The translations under genes and the position numbers were made by a program. The notes under the pieces are model-generated. The model made no database searches and was not told the DNA's origin. It saw only the letters and a list, made by a program, of their open reading frames with translations. From an uncultured Oscillospiraceae bacterium (GTDB lineage Bacteria > Bacillota > Clostridia > Oscillospirales > Oscillospiraceae): DNA of 32,163 nt. Each line of letters starts with the position of its first letter. The stretch's first letter is position 1. The stretch lies in contig CAADUW010000239.1 in NCBI GenBank assembly GCA_900752285.1, forward strand, positions 1-32,163, given 5' to 3'. Positions 6,877 through 14,467 of this stretch are shown piece after piece.

Positions 6877-8440
6877 TTTCAGCAGTTCTTCCACGGGGAT
6901 AAAGCCCACAAGGTCATAGGAAATGCGGATGCCCTGATGCCGCTTGCCGCTGGACTTATCCGGGGCTTCAATGTAGATCGCCTTGACAAGCTCCCGCAGC
7001 GCATACGGGGTAAGCTCATCTAAGTCCTCATATTTGCGTACCCGCTGGATAAACTGCTCCAAATTTTCAATCTGTCGTTCCTGTACTTCGATTTCCTGCT
7101 GCAAAGTCTGAATTTCCTCTTTAAGCTGTGCCTGTTCGTCCTCATAGGTCTTGCTCATCATAGAAAACTTTTCATCTGTGATGCGCCCCGCCACATTATC
7201 CTCGTAAATGCGGATAAACAGACGGTCAAGCTCTCCCAGCCGCTTTTCAGCCTGTGCTAATCGCTTCTTGTGTCCGCGGATCGCGGCTTCGCTGGACAGC
7301 CGGAGCTTCTGCTCCATGACGGCACGGAAATGATCCTCATACCGGCTGACATAGGAAATTACAGTTCTCATGTGCATCCAGACCAATTCCTCCAGAACAA
7401 CCGCGCGGATAAAGTGTGCCGAACAGCTTCCCGTATTGCTGCGGTAGTTGGCGCATACAAAATGATCCTGCCGCTTTTCAAAGTAGTTAGTGGTGCAGTA
7501 GCGCATTTTTGCGCCACAATCAGAGCAATAGACCATGCCGGAAAACAGGCTGCTCTTGCCCGTCTTTGTCCTGCGGTGACGCTGTTGGCGAATCTCCTGC
7601 ACCTTGTCAAAGACCTCCTGCTCAATGATCGACGGGTGGGTGTTGTAGAAAACCGCCTGTTTTTCAATAGGCGTTTCCCGCTGCTTCTTGTCCCAGATGG
7701 AGTTGGTGTAGGTCTTGAAATTGACGGTACATCCCGTGTATTCCCGCCGTTCCAGAATGTGAACGACCGTGTTGGTGTTCCAATGGTACGGATCAGCGGT
7801 TTCCGGGCTGGGTGTCTTGATGCCCTCACGCTTCTTATAGGCTGTGGGATTAAGTACCTTTTCCTCCTGCAAGAGCTTTGCAATCTGCATCGGGCCTCGC
7901 CCTTCCATGCACAGCTTGAAAATGCGCTTGACTACCAACGCCGCCGCGTTCACCCTTTGCCTTATTGACAGCACGGATCTTGCGGCTGGTGTCTTTGGCG
8001 AAAAACTCGTTGAACCAGTTCTTGATGCCCGCAATGTCGCTGTCGGTACTGTTGGGATCGATGGTGTCAAAATGGTCGTTGATGGCAATATACCGCACAT
8101 TGTACTTCGGGAATGTGAAGTTGATATACAGCCCTGTCAGCGAGGAATTACGCCCCAGTCGAGACAGGTCTTTCGTACAGCAAACCGCCACTCTGCCCGC
8201 TTCGATTTCCGCAAGCATAGCTTGGAAGCCGGGGCGATCATAATTAGTGCCACTGTACCCGTCATCCACGAAAAAGGTCGGGTTCGGGAAACGGTGCTCC
8301 TTTGCGTATTGGAGCAGGATCATTTTCTGATTCTGGATGCTGTTGGATTCGTCCTCTTTGCCGCCCTTCTTGTCCTCTTTCAAATCTTCCACGGATAAGC
8401 AGCAGTAAAGCGCGGAGATTTTATCAGTTGCCCATAACAT
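6862..8440 (-). pseudogene. Large serine recombinase (TnpX-like), broken by an internal deletion and frameshift
   Basis: Two frames join to make one large serine recombinase, the enzyme that excises and inserts Tn4451-type elements. The N-terminal catalytic part (8440 to about 7945) has ISALYCCLSVED, DDGYSGTNYDRPGF, TKDLSRLGRN and AKDTSRKIRAV. The C-terminal part (about 7941 to 6862) has VVKRIFKLCMEG, the zinc ribbon YCSDCGAKM (first half) with CANYRSNTGSC, and a long coiled coil. Where they meet, the reading frame shifts. About 30-40 residues normally present between KAKGERG and VVKRIF are missing, so this is a deletion rather than a single-base slip. The start at 8440 has AAGGAGG eight bases upstream; the frame also extends to 8521. 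The element probably cannot excise unaided. Confidence 0.85.
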
Positions 8441-8517
8441 TTCTGTTTCCTCCTTCAAAGGGGCAACTGCCAGTACAGGATTGGTTGCTTCTATTGTACC
8501 AAGAGACTGCGTATTTG

Positions 8518-8880
8518 TCATTCAGAATCCTCCATCTTTTCTGCAAATTTTTCGCCCATGATGCGCTCCATCTTTCTGTCCAGCGTTTCCACGCCGTCAT
8601 AGCTGCCTGTGACGGTGTAGACTGTGCCACCGATTTCCTTTTGCAAGGTAAACTTCGGCAGCCAGAATGCGGACAGATTTTTCACGCAGAGATGCCCGCC
8701 CTCGTTGAAGTAGCAGTTGTGCCGGGGATGGGCGGGCGATAAGGGCTGCGGTTTGAGATACGGGTCTGGATTGGAGAAGTAATATTCCGCTGGCTCGTCA
8801 TGGTCAGTCTTTTCCCGTTCCTCGATTTCTGCCAGCAGGTCAGGGGCAATTTCATGTTCAAACTTCTTATCGCTGTTCAT
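8518..8880 (-). CDS. Mobile-element protein with TnpW-like C-terminus
   Basis: This 120-residue protein lies between relaxase and recombinase, the place occupied by small tnpW-type genes in Tn4451-like elements. Its last 45 residues (FTLQKEIGGTVYTVTGSYD onward, then DRKMERIM) resemble the short TnpW proteins. The N-terminal half is acidic and has no domain I recognise, including a PDPYLKPQPLSP segment. The open frame extends 110 codons further upstream but only inside the relaxase gene. The start chosen follows AAAGGA. Its stop overlaps the ATG of the longer recombinase frame. The function is unknown and the resemblance is by eye only. Confidence 0.6.
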   Translation of the reverse strand: MNSDKKFEHEIAPDLLAEIEEREKTDHDEPAEYYFSNPDPYLKPQPLSPAHPRHNCYFNEGGHLCVKNLSAFWLPKFTLQKEIGGTVYTVTGSYDGVETLDRKMERIMGEKFAEKMEDSE

Positions 8881-8903
8881 GGTGGTGTCCTTTCTCCGAT
8901 GGG

Positions 8904-10160
8904 TTATCGGGCTATATCGTGATGTTTGATTTTCGTCTTTTGTGGTGCGTCTGCTTTCAGGGCAACATCTACATAGCGGCGTACCTTTTGCAGCTCGGCA
9001 ACTTCCTCCCGCTGGGCTTTCAGCTTTGCATATTCCGCTTCGTTCTCTGTGGTCAGCGCGGCAAGCTCGGTCTGCCACGCTTTTGGCGTCAGCTTCATAT
9101 CCGGCAGATTTGCCCGCAGATAGCGGTTCGCTGCATCCCATATTGCGAGATCGGCGCGGTGTGCTTCTGCAAACTTTTCCTGCTTGCCCTTCCAGCGGAT
9201 TTGCTTGCATTCATCGTGGATGGGCTGTGTCTTTTGGAAGTTCTGCGCCTGCTCAATCAGCTTTTGGAGCTGCTTAATTCTCGCCTCCCTCGGTTTCATA
9301 GCACTACGGATTTCGCTTGCCTTGAACACATCAAGCAGCCATTCTTTCAGCTTGCCGATCTGCGCCTTGATGTCGCGGAGCAGACGGTTTGCTGCCTTGA
9401 TGCTGCGGTTCAGTTCGCCGCGCTCGGTGGCGATGCCTTTCTTCTCCATCTGTGACGCTGCCACACCGATATGAACGGTTGGGATTTGGTCGATCCCCTG
9501 CCGCTCGTAGCTGCGGTGGTCGATGCGCTCCGGGCGGTTGTTCTGTTCCAAAAACTCATTGGCAAGGTCAGCCCACACCTTGCGCCAGACCTCGGCGTTC
9601 TCCTGACTGTTCCAGTCCACAAGGTCAATCTTGCGGGTTTTGTATCTGCCGCTGGACAGACGGATTCTCTCGCCGTTTTCGTCCAGCACATATTCCTTTT
9701 TGGACTTCGGCAGCCACTTGCCATGTGCGTCCATTGGGCGCATGGTGAGAAGAATATGGGCGTGCGGATTGCCGCTGCTTGTGTCATGGATGTTGAAGTC
9801 CGCGCACATTCCCCTGGAAACGAATTGAGAGGAACAGTACGCACGGACAAGCCGTACCTGTTCCTCTCTGGATAACTCTATGGGCAGGGCGACCTCCAGT
9901 TCCCGCGCCAGTTGGGAGTTGCACGCCTTTTCAATTTGCTCCACGCTGTTCCAAAGCGTTCCACGGTCTTGAAAGTCTGGAGGAGCGTTGGGCGGCAGCA
10001 GGATTTCCGAATGGACGATACCGCGCTTTCGGGTGTAGTCATGGATCATGCCGTCCCATTCGTTTGTGATTTTCTCGCCGCTTCGGTAGGCAGCAGCGGC
10101 AACGGCTGACTTGCCATTCCCCCGGCTGATGATCTTGATGCTGCAATGATAGATTGCGAT
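8904..10160 (-). CDS. MobA/MobL-family relaxase; no canonical start codon at the expected position
   Basis: This plasmid/transposon mobilization relaxase (MOBQ type) should nick oriT and lead single-stranded transfer. From 10160 the frame reads IAIYHCSIKIISRGNGKSA, followed by AAAYRSGEK, which is the catalytic N-terminus of the family. Later come SQLARELEVALP, the metal-binding NPHAHILLTMRP and DHRSYERQG, then a long charged coiled coil to the end. GGAGG lies nine bases before the family's usual start, but the codon there is ATC, not ATG, and an in-frame TAA precedes it. The first real ATG is at 10049 and would drop 37 residues including the motif I region. So translation either starts at ATC or the gene is disabled. 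The conserved length after that point looks intact. Confidence 0.75.
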   Translation of the reverse strand: MAIYHCSIKIISRGNGKSAVAAAAYRSGEKITNEWDGMIHDYTRKRGIVHSEILLPPNAPPDFQDRGTLWNSVEQIEKACNSQLARELEVALPIELSREEQVRLVRAYCSSQFVSRGMCADFNIHDTSSGNPHAHILLTMRPMDAHGKWLPKSKKEYVLDENGERIRLSSGRYKTRKIDLVDWNSQENAEVWRKVWADLANEFLEQNNRPERIDHRSYERQGIDQIPTVHIGVAASQMEKKGIATERGELNRSIKAANRLLRDIKAQIGKLKEWLLDVFKASEIRSAMKPREARIKQLQKLIEQAQNFQKTQPIHDECKQIRWKGKQEKFAEAHRADLAIWDAANRYLRANLPDMKLTPKAWQTELAALTTENEAEYAKLKAQREEVAELQKVRRYVDVALKADAPQKTKIKHHDIAR

Positions 10161-10196
10161 AACGGTTTACCTCCGATCTTCGTGATTCAGCCCCAT

Positions 10197-10341
10197 GAAA
10201 CGGAACAGCTTGCCGCAGCAAGGTGTTCTGTTTCGTGGGGACGCAAAAGGGTAGACAGCACAAGCTGTCGCAGGGAAAATGCAGTTTTCCCTGTGCGGCG
10301 CAAGCCGCCAATGTGGGTGCGTGGGAACTTCCATGCGCCCA
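10197..10341. other. Candidate oriT: five consecutive hairpins upstream of the relaxase
   Basis: The stretch has five stem-loops in a row: 10197-10213 with 10218-10234 (17 bp, imperfect); 10254-10259 with 10264-10269 (perfect); 10271-10279 with 10285-10293 (9 bp, perfect); 10295-10299 with 10304-10308 (perfect); and 10314-10324 with 10331-10341 (11 bp with two G:T pairs). It lies between the relaxase and the DUF3847-like gene, where transfer origins of mobilizable elements usually lie. I cannot place the nick site. Confidence 0.55.
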
Positions 10342-10378
10342 CAAGCCCTCGGCAGAGCGCACAACACCCGCAAGGGTA

Positions 10379-10609
10379 TTATCCAGCCTCCACCCCCTCG
10401 GCGCGTTTTTTCAAATACTCCTGTGCTTCCGTACTCTTTGCGATGTGATACAGGAAGTCCTTTCCCTTGTCCTCTGTCATGGTTTTCAGTTCCGGCACAA
10501 TGCTTTCCATGAAGCCGCCAAACAGGAAAATACGGTGATTGCGCTCCTTGCGTTTTTCGGCGGACAGCTTGCGGTTAAGCATCTTGTTTCGGTTTTCGTA
10601 CTGCTGCAA
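10379..10609 (-). CDS. DUF3847-like small mobile-element protein, start uncertain
   Basis: This short basic, helical protein ends in GGFMESIVPELKTMTEDKG, a pattern I associate with the DUF3847 family found upstream of relaxases in Firmicutes mobile elements. The TTG start at 10609 gives 76 residues. However, the same frame continues upstream with KEKLPQTIEECNAELERTQK, which looks like genuine family sequence back to about 10678. There it meets AAAGGAG with the codon TAT where a start would be expected. No ATG, GTG or TTG exists in that extension. The true start is unclear, or it has been lost. The terminator of the preceding cargo gene lies just upstream. Confidence 0.55.
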   Translation of the reverse strand: MQQYENRNKMLNRKLSAEKRKERNHRIFLFGGFMESIVPELKTMTEDKGKDFLYHIAKSTEAQEYLKKRAEGVEAG

Positions 10610-10710
10610 CTGTTTCTGTGTGCGTTCCAGTTCGGCATTACATTCCTCGATGGTCTGCGGCAGTTTTTCTTTGGTATAGGTAGTCGCTCCTTTCTTGATT
10701 TTTGGGCAAT

Positions 10711-10753
10711 AAAAAGCCCGCTGACTGTGCGCACACGGCGCGGGTCAGCGGGC
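10711..10753 (-). terminator. Terminator of the ElbB-like cargo gene
   Basis: A perfect 10-bp stem (10716-10725 with 10744-10753) is followed on the minus strand by TTTTTATT. It lies 47 bases after the stop of the cargo gene and separates it from the mobilization genes. Confidence 0.85.
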
Positions 10754-10799
10754 AGAATGTAAGTTATTCTGTTCAATAATTAAACCTACAAAACAGACT

Positions 10800-11372
10800 T
10801 CATCGTAATGTTTGTGCCTGTTTCAACGCATAAATCATAGAATCGATACCTAATAGTGTCGTATAGCTACTGTTGGTTTTTCTGAAAGCAGGCGTGTAAT
10901 AAACATTGTTTTCAGCATCAAAACAGAATTTTTCAGCAGTTAGTTCTTTCATCTCACGCGCCAATAGATTACTTCCATAGAAACGGCGGAGGAAGTCGAT
11001 TCCCGCACACATGGCAGCGACAGGTTTCTTTTCGCTAATAAAATGAGTGACGCACTTTTTTATCACATTGGAATCTCTATAATTGTCCAATAAGCCGATT
11101 CCACCGGGGATTATCAATGCATCGTATTCTGCAAAATCAACCTCATGAATATCTTTAATGCGTCCCCTACCGATGCGGGCTGCTTCTATAAGGATATTCC
11201 GCTTTTCTGCCATCTCTTCTGTCAGGTGGTTAACTGACTGAATGGAAACATCTTCTGCGACAGGAGTGTAATCGCACCCATATTTATCAAGCGCTACATA
11301 CGTCAGAATTACTTCTTCTATACATGAACCATCACCGAGGCCACAGCCTGCTAATAGAACTAAATACTTCAT
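10800..11372 (-). CDS. DJ-1/PfpI-superfamily protein, ElbB-like
   Basis: This 190-residue class-I-glutamine-amidotransferase-like protein has features of the ElbB (glyoxalase-like) branch: GCGLGDGSCIEEVILTYVAL (10-29) and NHLTEEMAEKRN, then ARIGRGRIKDI. The nucleophile elbow is AAMCAGID with Cys122, and the fold's IIPGGIG is at 87-93. Most ElbB proteins are about 215-220 residues, so this copy is slightly short at the C-terminus. The family has reported glyoxalase III or deglycase activity, but the physiological substrate is unsettled. Within the transposon this gene is the only one with its own promoter and terminator, so it is the likely passenger. GGAGG precedes the ATG. Confidence 0.75.
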   Translation of the reverse strand: MKYLVLLAGCGLGDGSCIEEVILTYVALDKYGCDYTPVAEDVSIQSVNHLTEEMAEKRNILIEAARIGRGRIKDIHEVDFAEYDALIIPGGIGLLDNYRDSNVIKKCVTHFISEKKPVAAMCAGIDFLRRFYGSNLLAREMKELTAEKFCFDAENNVYYTPAFRKTNSSYTTLLGIDSMIYALKQAQTLR

Positions 11373-11421
11373 TTGTTTTCACCTCCACAACTCACGGTTT
11401 GCCAACGACTTCTCACTGATA

Positions 11422-11450
11422 AGTATAGCATATAAAGCGACTTACATCAA
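11422..11450 (-). promoter_or_regulatory. Promoter of the ElbB-like cargo gene
   Basis: On the minus strand, TTGATG (11445-11450), 17 bases, then TATACT (11422-11427), about 50 bases before the ATG. Confidence 0.75.
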
Positions 11451-11458
11451 CGCCTTCT

Positions 11459-11761
11459 TCATGGTAAATCAGCGACCTTTTTATGAACGCCGTTTTGCTT
11501 TGCCTGTTTACTCGCCGCCCTGCGTCGTTCTTCACTGTACGGCGCTGTCAGTCGGAAGCTCAGCCGCCCTTTCTCAATTTCAAAGGTCAGCCCGCCTTGC
11601 TCATCATCGTCGGTCTGGCGGCAGCATTGCGGGTACTTTGCCGCAAATGCCGTTAGCCACTTTTTGAGATCGGTGTTGTGGGTCTGCACCTCAATGATGC
11701 GGCTATGCTCGTCAAAATAAATCACGGTTGTCTTTTGCTTCTTGGTAAGCCCTGTTCTCAT
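11459..11761 (-). CDS. Small conserved mobile-element protein of unknown function
   Basis: This 100-residue basic protein is read from AGGAGGTTTT just before the ATG. It contains YFDEHSRIIEVQTHNTDLKKW and a C-terminal LTFEIEKGRLSFRLTAPYSE, then a lysine/arginine-rich tail. I recall similar short proteins in conjugative and mobilizable elements of Firmicutes, but know no function and see no catalytic motif. It sits between the HTH protein and the cargo gene's promoter. Confidence 0.6.
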   Translation of the reverse strand: MRTGLTKKQKTTVIYFDEHSRIIEVQTHNTDLKKWLTAFAAKYPQCCRQTDDDEQGGLTFEIEKGRLSFRLTAPYSEERRRAASKQAKQNGVHKKVADLP

Positions 11762-11909
11762 AAAACCTCCTGATTTTCATGGATTTTTCCCAGCTCTTGA
11801 ATTGGAAAAGTGCTGCGATTTTTCAATGGAAACGTCCCAAACGATGCGGGGCACATTTTGTCTTGTCCTATCGGCTGATTTTCCACTTTTCCAGCTCTTG
11901 ACTGCATTT

Positions 11910-12110
11910 TCACGTTGTTTTGTTTGTGCGGCTTTTCAACCACTCCACCAGCTCATTTTTCATCGCCAATTTGCGCCCGCCAATTCGCAAGGTCGGGAAA
12001 TCTGGGCTGCTCAAAAGGTTGTATGCGCCCGCTTTGGAAATCTGCAACGCTTCGGCAAGCTGTTTTGCGTCCATCACATCGGGCATGGCTTCAAACGGTT
12101 CTTTGCTCAT
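11910..12110 (-). CDS. Small helix-turn-helix (excisionase-like) protein
   Basis: This 66-residue protein has one DNA-binding helix-turn-helix of the MerR/excisionase type: MDAKQLAEALQISKAGAYNL is followed by LRIGGRKLAMKNELVEWL, the usual 'recognition plus wing' layout. Such proteins act as directionality factors for recombinases or as element regulators. AGGAG seven bases before the ATG at 12108-12110 favours this start over the 13-codon longer frame. Its neighbours are the sigma-like gene upstream and the small conserved protein downstream. Confidence 0.75.
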   Translation of the reverse strand: MSKEPFEAMPDVMDAKQLAEALQISKAGAYNLLSSPDFPTLRIGGRKLAMKNELVEWLKSRTNKTT

Positions 12111-12179
12111 AAAATCTCCTTTCCCGCATGAAAAAGCAGCAGCTACCATTTCGGTAACTGCTGCCGCTTCTGCGTCTGT

Positions 12180-13112
12180 TTACTTGTCCAAATACTTCTG
12201 ATACTCTGCTGTCACATAATCCTCATAGGCTTCGGCAATTTTGGTAATCCGCTTATGGACTGCGCTGGCGGTCTTGTAGCCAACCTTGTCTGCAATCTCC
12301 TGTTCGGTCAAGCCGTCCATGCGCAGCTTCAATATCTCCCGGTCTTTCCCGCTGATGCTCTGCTCGGCAAAGGTGGCAATCTGCATTTCGGAGATAACCT
12401 TCTGCTCAAATTCGCCGCGAGGATCAGCGACCTCAAAAATATCGCCGTCCTCGTTCTCCATCATTTCATCCAGAGAAATCGGCTTGCCGGAGCGGTTATG
12501 ATGCCACTTCCGCATGAAATCCGTCTTAACGGTGCTGCTGGTAGTTTCGTAGTCCTCCACGGTGCGATTCTCCCAGATCGCGTCGATCATCGGCTGCCAG
12601 TTCTGTTCTGCAATTACCATATCTGTGACATTGGCGACCAGATTGCTGAACTGTTGATAGGTCAACCACGGCACTTCCACACCCTGCGGGATGTTGTAAA
12701 GGTTTTGGAAGCCAAGCCCGTTCTGCTCAAATTTCATGAGGATGTAGGGGATGATGCTGTACGACAGCCGCCACAAGGGGAAATATCCTGCGTACTGATT
12801 CCAGTTGCCGGGAATGTCACGGTAGTTGCCCTTGCGGTCTTTGACTTGGAAGAACTGCCATGCGCTCCATGCGTAGCAGTCCCACACAAGCAGCTTGAAC
12901 ATATCATCACATACGATGTGGTCATATTTGTCCGTCCGCAAGACCTCATACGGGCAGCGGGGCAGCTCATACGCTGGCTTCAATTTCTCCGCAAGCTCTC
13001 GCGGCAAGCTGTAAAACAGCGTCAGCCATGATTTGTCGCTGTCCTGCGGTATCTCGATGATCTCACTGGGCAGCACCACAAGAAAACCTTTTGGGCCTGT
13101 CTGCTTGTCCAT
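12180..13112 (-). CDS. Sigma-70 region-4-like DNA-binding protein of a mobile element
   Basis: This is a 310-residue protein. The last 60 residues (GKDREILKLRMDGLTEQEIA, then KVGYKTASAVHKRI) form a sigma region 4 or LuxR-like helix-turn-helix. The first 200 residues are tryptophan- and tyrosine-rich, with no sigma region 2 that I can recognise, for example WDCYAWSAWQFFQVKDRKG. Proteins of this type head the gene order in Tn4451-like and related elements and presumably control the element's own transcription. The start at 13112 follows GGAGG with an 8-base gap; a TTG five codons upstream is less likely. It is the first gene of the element. Confidence 0.7.
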   Translation of the reverse strand: MDKQTGPKGFLVVLPSEIIEIPQDSDKSWLTLFYSLPRELAEKLKPAYELPRCPYEVLRTDKYDHIVCDDMFKLLVWDCYAWSAWQFFQVKDRKGNYRDIPGNWNQYAGYFPLWRLSYSIIPYILMKFEQNGLGFQNLYNIPQGVEVPWLTYQQFSNLVANVTDMVIAEQNWQPMIDAIWENRTVEDYETTSSTVKTDFMRKWHHNRSGKPISLDEMMENEDGDIFEVADPRGEFEQKVISEMQIATFAEQSISGKDREILKLRMDGLTEQEIADKVGYKTASAVHKRITKIAEAYEDYVTAEYQKYLDK

Positions 13113-13304
13113 CAGCGTCACCTCCAATCACCTCTGTATTCAGCCCTCTACTATATATGGCATGAGAACGGCTGAATTGTTCCAATGCTTTCAAACTTTT
13201 TTGAGATTTTTTGAAAAAATCTCGGAATGAATGGGATAGGATTGATTTAAGGCAATTATACCTGAAAGCTGTGAATAAATCTATTGCTTTTCGTGACGGC
13301 AAAA
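13113..13304. other. Right-end region of the mobile element with a hairpin
   Basis: No gene is seen here. A perfect inverted repeat GAGATTTTTT-G-AAAAAATCTC lies at 13203-13223, and on the minus strand a TATAAT occurs at about 13256-13261 with only a weak -35. A leader of about 140 bases containing that hairpin would precede the sigma-like gene, which could allow attenuation. The exact right end of the element cannot be placed; it should lie between here and the ABC operon terminator. Confidence 0.45.
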
Positions 13305-13344
13305 AAATAACGGGTATCCGGCTCTCACCGGATACCCGTTATTT
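13305..13344 (-). terminator. Terminator of the sugar ABC transporter operon
   Basis: A perfect 17-bp stem (13305-13321 with 13328-13344) has a 6-base loop and is followed on the minus strand by a run of T. It lies about 100 bases after the permease stop. Confidence 0.9.
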
Positions 13345-13441
13345 CGTTGCCAATCCCGCCTGACAGATGCCATAATCGTAATTTTTAGAATTACTGTCTT
13401 ATGAGCACCCATGCGACCGACGCGGGAACTTGGAATGTTTT

Positions 13442-14467
13442 TTACTTTGCCGCAAGACGTCTTGCTTTGGCTTCCATTTTGTTTCGGACTACGTCCAGTG
13501 TTACGGCTGCCACAATGACGGAACCGATGACCACGTATTGCAGAGCCTTGGGGGCCTGCATGGAGTTCAGACCGTTGCGGATGGTCGCCATCAGCAGAGC
13601 ACCGATCAGGGTGCCCCAGATGGTTCCCTTGCCGCCGGAGAAGGATGCCCCGCCAATGATGCAGGCGGCGATGGCTTCCGTGTCAAAGGTAGCGCCCTCT
13701 GTGGGGGAAGCGGTGCCGATTCGTCCGCAGAGCACGATGCCCGCAATGCCGCACATGAAGCCGGACAGGGTATATACAAAGGTCAGAACGTTCTTGCTCC
13801 GGATACCGGACAGACGGGCCGCTTCCGGGTTGCCGCCCACGCAGTAGATCTGGCGTCCCAGGGCGGTCTTGTTCAGGAATACATGGAAGCAGGTATAGGC
13901 AATGAGGACCAGAAGGAAGCTGACGGGCAGTCCCAGTCCGAAGAGCGTCTTGTCGCCAAGGAACAGCACCGCGTCAATGCCCTTGTTGGACAGGCCGATG
14001 GGGGTGGAGGCGGTGATCAGCAGAGCAATGCCCCAGATCACGTTTTTCACGCCCAGCGTGGATACGAAGGGGTGGGGAAGCTCCAGACGTGTCAGCAGGG
14101 TACCGTTGACGAAGCCCACCAGCGTGGAGGCAAGAATGCCGCAAAGAATCAGCACTACGGGGTTCGTGACGCCGAAGCGCTGAACCAGCACGCCCACGAC
14201 GCAGGAGCACAGCACCGTATTGTAGCCTACGGACAGGTCGATACCGCCCGTGATCAGGCACACCAGCATGCCGGAGGCAATCAGACAGTTGATGGAAGCC
14301 TGCTTCAGCAGGATCATCAGGTTGCCGACGGTCAGGAAACTGCTGGAGGCGATGCCGAAGAAGGCAAGAAGAATGGCAAGGGCAAGCAGCGTCCCCATTT
14401 TGGAAAGTGCGTCGGAAATAGTCTTTCTGGTTCCGCTGGCTTTTTCGGTTTCCACAGTTTTATTCAT
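13442..14467 (-). CDS. Ribose-type sugar ABC transporter permease
   Basis: This 341-residue integral membrane protein belongs to the RbsC/BPD_transp_2 permease family. It has about eight to ten hydrophobic segments and the family sequences GGIDLSVGYN, FVNGTLLTRLELPHPFVSTLG and GGASFSGGKGTIWGTLIGA. It forms the membrane channel for a monosaccharide together with the ATPase and binding protein upstream. The ATG overlaps the ATPase stop by 8 bases (ATGAATAA), so translation is coupled. The C-terminus is basic (KMEAKARRLAAK), facing the cytoplasm. The sugar cannot be read from the sequence. Confidence 0.92.
   Translation of the reverse strand: MNKTVETEKASGTRKTISDALSKMGTLLALAILLAFFGIASSSFLTVGNLMILLKQASINCLIASGMLVCLITGGIDLSVGYNTVLCSCVVGVLVQRFGVTNPVVLILCGILASTLVGFVNGTLLTRLELPHPFVSTLGVKNVIWGIALLITASTPIGLSNKGIDAVLFLGDKTLFGLGLPVSFLLVLIAYTCFHVFLNKTALGRQIYCVGGNPEAARLSGIRSKNVLTFVYTLSGFMCGIAGIVLCGRIGTASPTEGATFDTEAIAACIIGGASFSGGKGTIWGTLIGALLMATIRNGLNSMQAPKALQYVVIGSVIVAAVTLDVVRNKMEAKARRLAAK

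Noticed and set aside
8881-9210. N-terminal extension of the TnpW-like frame
   Set aside because: It lies entirely inside the relaxase gene in another frame; the ATG at 8880 has a ribosome site.
13203-13223. Perfect AT-rich hairpin as a terminator of the mobile element
   Set aside because: It lies upstream of the element's first gene on the coding strand, so it is better seen as a leader structure; kept only as a remark.
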